A stretch of 64,000 nucleotides of DNA from Aquila chrysaetos chrysaetos (Eukaryota; Chordata; Aves; Accipitriformes; Accipitridae): positions 33,045,120-33,109,119 of the forward strand of contig NC_044006.1 in assembly GCF_900496995.4 (NCBI RefSeq), read 5' to 3'. Under the pieces are notes generated by a model. It ran no database searches, was not told where the DNA came from, and worked only from the letters and a program-made list of their open reading frames with translations. Made by a program: the position numbers and the translations under genes. Positions 59,301 to 64,000 of this stretch are shown one piece after another. The stretch's first letter is position 1; every line of letters starts with the position of its first letter.

Positions 59301-61980
59301 ACTGATGTATATGAAACATTTGGGGAAGATAAAGTACAGACAGTGGTAAGGATTTTTTTTTTTTTTTTTTTAAACAAACCATTTCTTGTAAGTGCTTAAA
59401 GACTACTGCGGAGTAAAAAGGCTACACAGAATGAATCTCCTCTATTTAAAGGGTAGATTAAAGTAGCTTATAGTTAAAAAATGAGTCAACTTTGAGAGTC
59501 CCTTTTATATTAACAACTTTTTCCAAAATTGTCATGTTGGTTACCTGCAGGATTTTAGAACTTGTGTGAAAGTCTTTCACACAGACTAATACTACTGTGT
59601 AGTCATTGCATATATGTACGTACATGGAACACAGTTTACTGCCAGCATGGTACTTGTAACTTGCCTGTTTACCCTATTTTCCTACTGGGTGTAGCCTACC
59701 TCCTTTTTGGTAATAATCATACTCGTTACAGTTTATGCTTTTATATTTCAGAAGATCCAGCAGTGGCACAAAGTTGCTCTGTAAAGTCAGTAAGAATATT
59801 ACACTGTCTTATGAGTGTCCCTTCCTATTTGTCTTCAGAGCAAACAGTAGGTTTTTTACATGAAGGTACAGATAGGGGAGTGTAGTAAGAGAGTTGAATG
59901 AACACATTTACTTACAGGTTTCTGATTTCCCATATGTTTTGCATAGGGAATAATGCTAGCGTGGTTGACCTGAGCTTGAATTTGATTGTGAAAAAAGTTG
60001 GGTGAAATGAATGAAATACTTAAAGACAACAAAAACAGGGGAGTATGTCATGCAGACTCTTTTAAATAGTTGATTATGTTGAATGTTGTTTGGAATATAG
60101 CTGTACAATATATTTTCTGAAGCTCCCACTATCACCAAAGTTTCCAAGCATAAATTCACTGGTAGGTTAACTCGGCTGCTGTTATGATGCTTGTTCTTTT
60201 TCAGGTAGTATATCTACAATTCTATAACATTCATTTTTTTATATTTGCAGAATTTATGGACCATGCGAGCCATAGCTGTCTGTTTTCTGTTAGCATCAAT
60301 AGTGCTTGCTGCGACCATCTCTGGGTCTGCTGTTGAAAATGCTGCATGTGTAAGTCTTAAAATTGCATCATTTACTTTGTGTTTATCTTGTATGTGAATT
60401 TCTCTGCCCTCTAAACCTCACTGAATTTGCAGGGAAGAAACTGGGCAGGGAACAGAATTCAGTGCATTGTGATGTTTCAGGAGGAATTAGCTATTTTTAA
60501 GACCTTCCAGAAACTTAACTGCAGGAAATCCAAAGAGCGGGCATTCCTCAGGATTGCTGGAAAGCTCTGCATGCACTTGCAGCTCCCCAGTGTTTGTGGC
60601 TTGCTTCTGGTTTCCTCAGACTTCACTGCCTTGGCTCTGTATTATTCCCCGTTGTCTGTCACTGTTTTGATGCTGCCATCTCTCACAGCTTCCCCAGTTC
60701 TCTGATATCTGAAATGCCTACTTTTTTCCTCAATTGTCCTTTCATAATGCCACCTCCTCACAAAGTCAGCAAGAAACCATGCCTTTTATCAGGCATTATA
60801 AAGCATATGTGAAGAATGCTGACTTGCAAAGGCTGCAGTAAGAGCAGCAGTTTCCTCAGTGACAGAAATAGAAGCGCAACAGGGCATGCATCTCCCGGGG
60901 GACACTGAAGAGGCTTTGGGATGCTGTGGATCTCATAATTCCTCACTCATTTGGCACTTCTTTTGAATAACCTTGGAATTGTGAATATGTGAGTTTAAAA
61001 GATAAATTTTTATTTTATTCTTGAATGAGAAAAAATGAGTTAGGAAAGAAAGCAAAATAATTCTGTTCCATAGGCAGCACAAGCTATTAGAGATACACAC
61101 TTTTGTATAGTCATCTTCTGTGATGTTGATATATTCAAACCTAATGGTTTGAGTATAAAGTCTTTCAAGTTTTTTTTTCTGGAGTTGGAAAAAAACCCCA
61201 ACTATTGTGATTTAAGACTTACTAGTGTCAAATTGCTTTGGCCCAAACCAGTTGTGTGAAATTTACGTAAAAGTTAGAATAAGGCATGTGTGTGTATCCT
61301 TGTTTGATACAAGCTGCTAAAAACAACCTTCTCCTTACCACTGTCTTGCTATGACTAATAATGAAATGTCATTAACAAAATGTCATTTCATCCCCCCTTG
61401 CTGACCCAGTAAGAACTTGCTTAGGCTCTGTGGATCTTATCTCCCTTCACCTTCCACATGTTACTCTTATTCACTTAGTCCCTTTAATCAGCAGCCATCT
61501 CTTGGATAAATATTCTGCTATACCACCAATGCCATGCTTCTTTAATAACTAATTTTTGCAATAAAATGAATATACTTTTACTATTAAGGGCTCTTTAGAA
61601 CATATTGTATGGTTTACACTTGATTAAGAGAATGAGAACTGTAAAAACTTTTGCATTACATGTGCTAGAATTATGATTTCTGATCTGTTTCTAGTTTAAA
61701 TGGAACTACCGATTTAAGGAGGACTGGAAACTTTATATATAAGCGTTATTAATGTATGTAAATTGTCCAGCAAATCTCTCCAAACAATGTTTGTACATTT
61801 AAAAATTATATATTCATTTCACTTTCACAGGTGTTTGGATTTCTTGCAAGTGGTGCATTTTCAGCTGAAATTATTATAGAGTGTTTTCACAGTCGGAAAC
61901 AAAATGTCGACGGATCCTCTGAAAATCCTGGCAATGCTCAGAGTTACACAGAAAATCAGCCCCTGAATAAACAAAGCTAA
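53204..61980 (+). CDS. CMTM6: CKLF-like MARVEL transmembrane domain protein 6 (4 coding exons)
   Basis: CMTM6 is a four-pass MARVEL membrane protein of the plasma membrane and recycling endosomes; in mammals it binds PD-L1 and protects it from lysosomal degradation. The exons 53204-53320, 59169-59345, 60251-60349 and 61831-61980 join in phase 0 throughout and give 180 residues, against 183 in human. The diagnostic block is exon 2, with [17 protein letters not shown] and [12 protein letters not shown], nearly identical to mammalian CMTM6 and unlike CMTM7 or CMTM8. Predicted membrane segments are at about 36-55, 60-84, 103-123 and 130-148, with a short hydrophilic N-terminus and a Gln/Asn/Ser-rich C-terminal tail. 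The start has a strong Kozak context (G at -3, G at +4). The position downstream of DYNC1LI1 in the same orientation matches the mammalian order. The N- and C-termini are diverged. Confidence 0.97.
53321..59168 (+). other. CMTM6 intron 1 (5.8 kb)
   Basis: The first 0.6 kb belongs to the CpG island and includes a short GACT/GCCC simple repeat at about 53440-53480. The rest is AT-rich. There is a faint CR1-like trace near 54295-54350 on the reverse strand and open frames up to 113 codons that I could not assign. I see no nested gene. Confidence 0.75.
53438..53480. repeat. (GACT)n/(GCCC)n simple repeat
   Basis: Several GACTGACT tetramer repeats grade into CCGCCCGCCCGC within the CpG island, just inside CMTM6 intron 1. 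It is likely polymorphic in length. Confidence 0.8.
59169..59345 (+). CDS. CMTM6: CMTM6 exon 2 (residues 40-98, MARVEL helices 1-2)
   Basis: It encodes [20 protein letters not shown], then [20 protein letters not shown] and VYCTDVYE. The paired Cys in EGCIKC and the FFEF motif are CMTM6 hallmarks. The acceptor is TTGCAG|ATTCTC and the donor CAGTG|GTAAGG. Confidence 0.98.
60251..60349 (+). CDS. CMTM6: CMTM6 exon 3 (residues 99-131, helix 3)
   Basis: It encodes [20 protein letters not shown] and then [13 protein letters not shown], a membrane helix and the following loop. The acceptor is TTGCAG|AATTTA and the donor ATGT|GTAAGT on a codon boundary. Confidence 0.96.
61831..61980 (+). CDS. CMTM6: CMTM6 exon 4 and stop (residues 132-180, helix 4 and tail)
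   Basis: It encodes [19 protein letters not shown], the fourth membrane helix, and a hydrophilic tail rich in Ser, Asn and Gln, ending LNKQS. The acceptor is TTCACAG|GTGTTT and the stop is TAA at 61978. Vertebrate CMTM6 also has VFGF or IVFGF at this point. Confidence 0.96.
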   Translation: MFGFLASGAFSAEIIIECFHSRKQNVDGSSENPGNAQSYTENQPLNKQS

Positions 61981-62714
61981 CTTTCTGGAATTATGTCATT
62001 CTTTTTGAATGGAGCAAACTAAAATGAACCTTCAGTGCGCTGTAGGTAACAACTTCTGTCTCCCTTCTCACCAATTTTGTACGCATTGCTCATCACAAAT
62101 TTTTATAGGTCCTGAGGTCAAGTAATGGCATCTTGAGCATCATGTTCTAAGGTAACTGGTCCTGCTTAATAACTGGTCCTGCTACCTCTCCAGGTGACAC
62201 ACACTAAAAAGACTTCTGTCTAAGTAGAATAACTTAAGGACAACAGTGTGCTGATTCGATTTTGACAGAGGTGACTAATAAAGATTAATGTGTGATGCAT
62301 AAATTCTGAGCTATAACCTAAAGATATTTTGTGTATAAATGGACCAGATAATTCTGTTATGAGTTATAGATTAGTACAGCAGAATTCATTCTTGTACTTA
62401 CTGGTCAAACTGTGAATGTAAAAGGGATACCTAATTGGAGCCTAACAGAAATGCTTATCCTTACGTAAGGGGTTTTGTTTTGGTTTTACTATTCATATGT
62501 CTCAGTTCTGTCTGTGGAGATCAGTTTAATGGAATAGCGAGTGTAGGGTTTTTATGGGGGGGCTAATGTAATGGTATATTAAGGAGACAGTTTGCACCCC
62601 ATGATCGTCAAAGTTTGGACTTGTGCGCCAGAATCTTCTTTCAGATTGTTTTGAAAGCTACAAAAGTTGCAGGAAGAAACTTGAAAAGCCAGCTGTGAGA
62701 GGAAAAAGATGAAG

Positions 62715-62720
62715 AATAAA
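62715..62720 (+). terminator. Candidate CMTM6 poly(A) signal AATAAA
   Basis: A canonical hexamer lies about 735 bases after the stop. AATAAA at 62277-62282 is an earlier alternative. Which is used cannot be decided from sequence alone. Confidence 0.45.
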
Positions 62721-62788
62721 TATTTTCACGAAGTAATCCAGAAAGTGGCAATCTGAACATCAATGGGAAAAACGTTACAGCGCGTTGG

Positions 62789-62854
62789 TACTATCCTGGT
62801 GAATATTATTTGCAGGGTTAATACTATCCTGGTGAATATTACTTGCAGGGTTAA
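62789..62854. repeat. 33-bp tandem duplication, two copies
   Basis: The units 62789-62821 and 62822-62854 differ at one position (ATTATTTGC against ATTACTTGC) and share the core CTATCCTGGTGAATATT. High identity implies a recent duplication, possibly polymorphic. Confidence 0.93.
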
Positions 62855-63412
62855 TACCATATGCAGCTTCTTTTTGCATAGTTAATGGTAAGTATTGCCA
62901 GAATGGTTATGGACCCCACCATTTTATTTGTTTATAAATAGGGCACTAGCTTGAGACTTCTTGCTACTAAGGCAGCTGGTAAACGGGTAAATTAGCACTT
63001 GTACCCTTGATGTGTCTTAAAAGCGACAGGCTGTATGACTGCAAGAAACACTACTGTTGCAACACATAGCAGACAAGTGACGGACATATCGGACCAGATG
63101 TTGATGGCTGTAAAAGAAATGGAGTGGTGAAAAGGCGTTTTTCAAATGTCTGAGGTAGAAGCAAGACTGCTAGCCTTCAAAAGTAAAGCAAATTGCTGTA
63201 AGCCAGGAGATGTCCAAAATACCAAAGCAAATGAGAAAAAGCTGATTATGCAAAAACAATTCTTGTTTGAGTGCTCATGATATTTGCTGTGTCTTCCAGG
63301 CATTCAGTCCCATTTCATCAATACCCTAGTCTGACAAATTTATAGTCCTGTAACCTGTTGTGGCAGCATTGAGACTAAGCCCTCCAGAAACTGGCTGAGC
63401 AAGCTGTATTTG

Positions 63413-63448
63413 GAAAAGGATGAGGAAGCTGAAAAGGATGAGGAAGCT
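63413..63448. repeat. 18-bp perfect tandem duplication
   Basis: GAAAAGGATGAGGAAGCT is present twice, head to tail and identical (63413-63430 and 63431-63448). It is not within a supported coding frame. Confidence 0.92.
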
Positions 63449-64000
63449 GTTGTAAGACAAAGGACTGTAAAAGAAGGTCAGAGTTTTTTTCTAGTGCTGC
63501 CACTTTCTGATGAATCTGAGTTTGTGATGTTCTCTCTCTAAGCTCTGAGACTTAAGCCTAACACTACACTTTGCTTGGAGGATGTAAAATTTTGACAGGT
63601 GGTGTGAAGCATCAAGTTTAAGCTGTAGCTTGGTTTCAGAGCCATGCATAAAAGACATACTTTCCTTCATAGCATTTCCTGCTTTGCAAAGAAGAAATGC
63701 TTTTTGGACTGGCTTTTTTTTTTTCTCCTTGTATTTATTAGTGTCCGTTTGCACTAAAACCTGATCTCAGTCTGGGTGTACCGAGCTTGCTGTAGCTGTC
63801 TCCGAAAACTGGGTAGATTAGAGATGTTTTGTTTACGAGCAGTGTTACTGGTGATATGAAGCTTGCCATAATGAAAAATATCTCTGCTATGATTTGCAAT
63901 GTCTTACTTTGGGGATCATGTCCATATCAATGATTAATATTCTAAGAGGTTTTTTCTTTTTTTTTTTTTTATTGCCCAGGATTCTACTGAATTTGTTTTC

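Larger units (their letters stand above)
61981..64000 (+). other. CMTM6 3' UTR and downstream flank
   Basis: Non-coding sequence follows the stop to the window edge. AATAAA hexamers at 62277-62282 and 62715-62720 are candidate polyadenylation signals; the mammalian 3' UTR is long, so later sites beyond the window are possible. Two tandem duplications are listed separately. Confidence 0.65.

Noticed and set aside
1-64000. CRISPR arrays, operons, tRNA or rRNA genes
   Set aside because: No spaced direct repeats, ribosome-binding-site-led gene runs or cloverleaf/rRNA signatures were seen; the window is a vertebrate nuclear region.

Overview
This is a eukaryotic window with all the marks of a bird genome. 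Two vertebrate genes lie in the same orientation on the + strand and are cut by spliceosomal introns. The first is DYNC1LI1 (cytoplasmic dynein 1 light intermediate chain 1), with 13 coding exons from 20545 to 46492. The second is CMTM6 (a MARVEL-domain membrane protein that stabilises PD-L1), with 4 coding exons from 53204 to 61980. Both were recognised from their conceptual translations; every exon joins in frame at canonical or U12-type splice sites. The DYNC1LI1-CMTM6 order and shared orientation match the mammalian locus. A CR1 LINE ending in ATTCTATGAT repeats points to a bird or other sauropsid. A solo LTR of a family I associate with non-galliform birds makes Neoaves more likely; that last step rests on memory, not on a search.

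Layout. 1-20 kb is AT-rich intergenic DNA upstream of DYNC1LI1. It holds a 575-bp solo LTR with a 5-bp target duplication (2860-3434), a 5'-truncated CR1 on the minus strand that still has 209 open codons (11531 to about 12250), two weaker fossil LINE traces (about 8240-8800 and 9440-9740), a small GC-rich block (5370-5640), microsatellites and a 22-base C run. I found no gene here. 20.0-21.1 kb is a CpG-island promoter covering DYNC1LI1 exons 1 and 2. 21-46.5 kb is the rest of DYNC1LI1, including an 11-kb intron 2. 46.5-47.3 kb is its 3' UTR. 47.3-52.9 kb is intergenic, with one unexplained 153-codon open frame. 52.95-53.9 kb is the CMTM6 CpG island. 53.2-62.0 kb is CMTM6, with a 5.8-kb intron 1. 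From 62 kb to the window edge is probably CMTM6 3' UTR and flank, with two short tandem duplications.

The two genes do not form a known joint pathway. DYNC1LI1 couples the dynein motor to activating cargo adaptors. CMTM6 acts at the plasma membrane and recycling endosomes.

Most interesting observations. First, DYNC1LI1 intron 6 has a perfect U12-type (minor spliceosome) donor and a well-placed U12 branch-point match. Second, the same intron contains a decayed extra copy of exon 8 (about 76% identical by hand alignment, frameshifted and with a stop) about 0.27 kb upstream of exon 7, which is a fossil exon duplication in shuffled order. I found no CRISPR, tRNA, rRNA or prokaryote-like system, and nothing I would call a new biological system.
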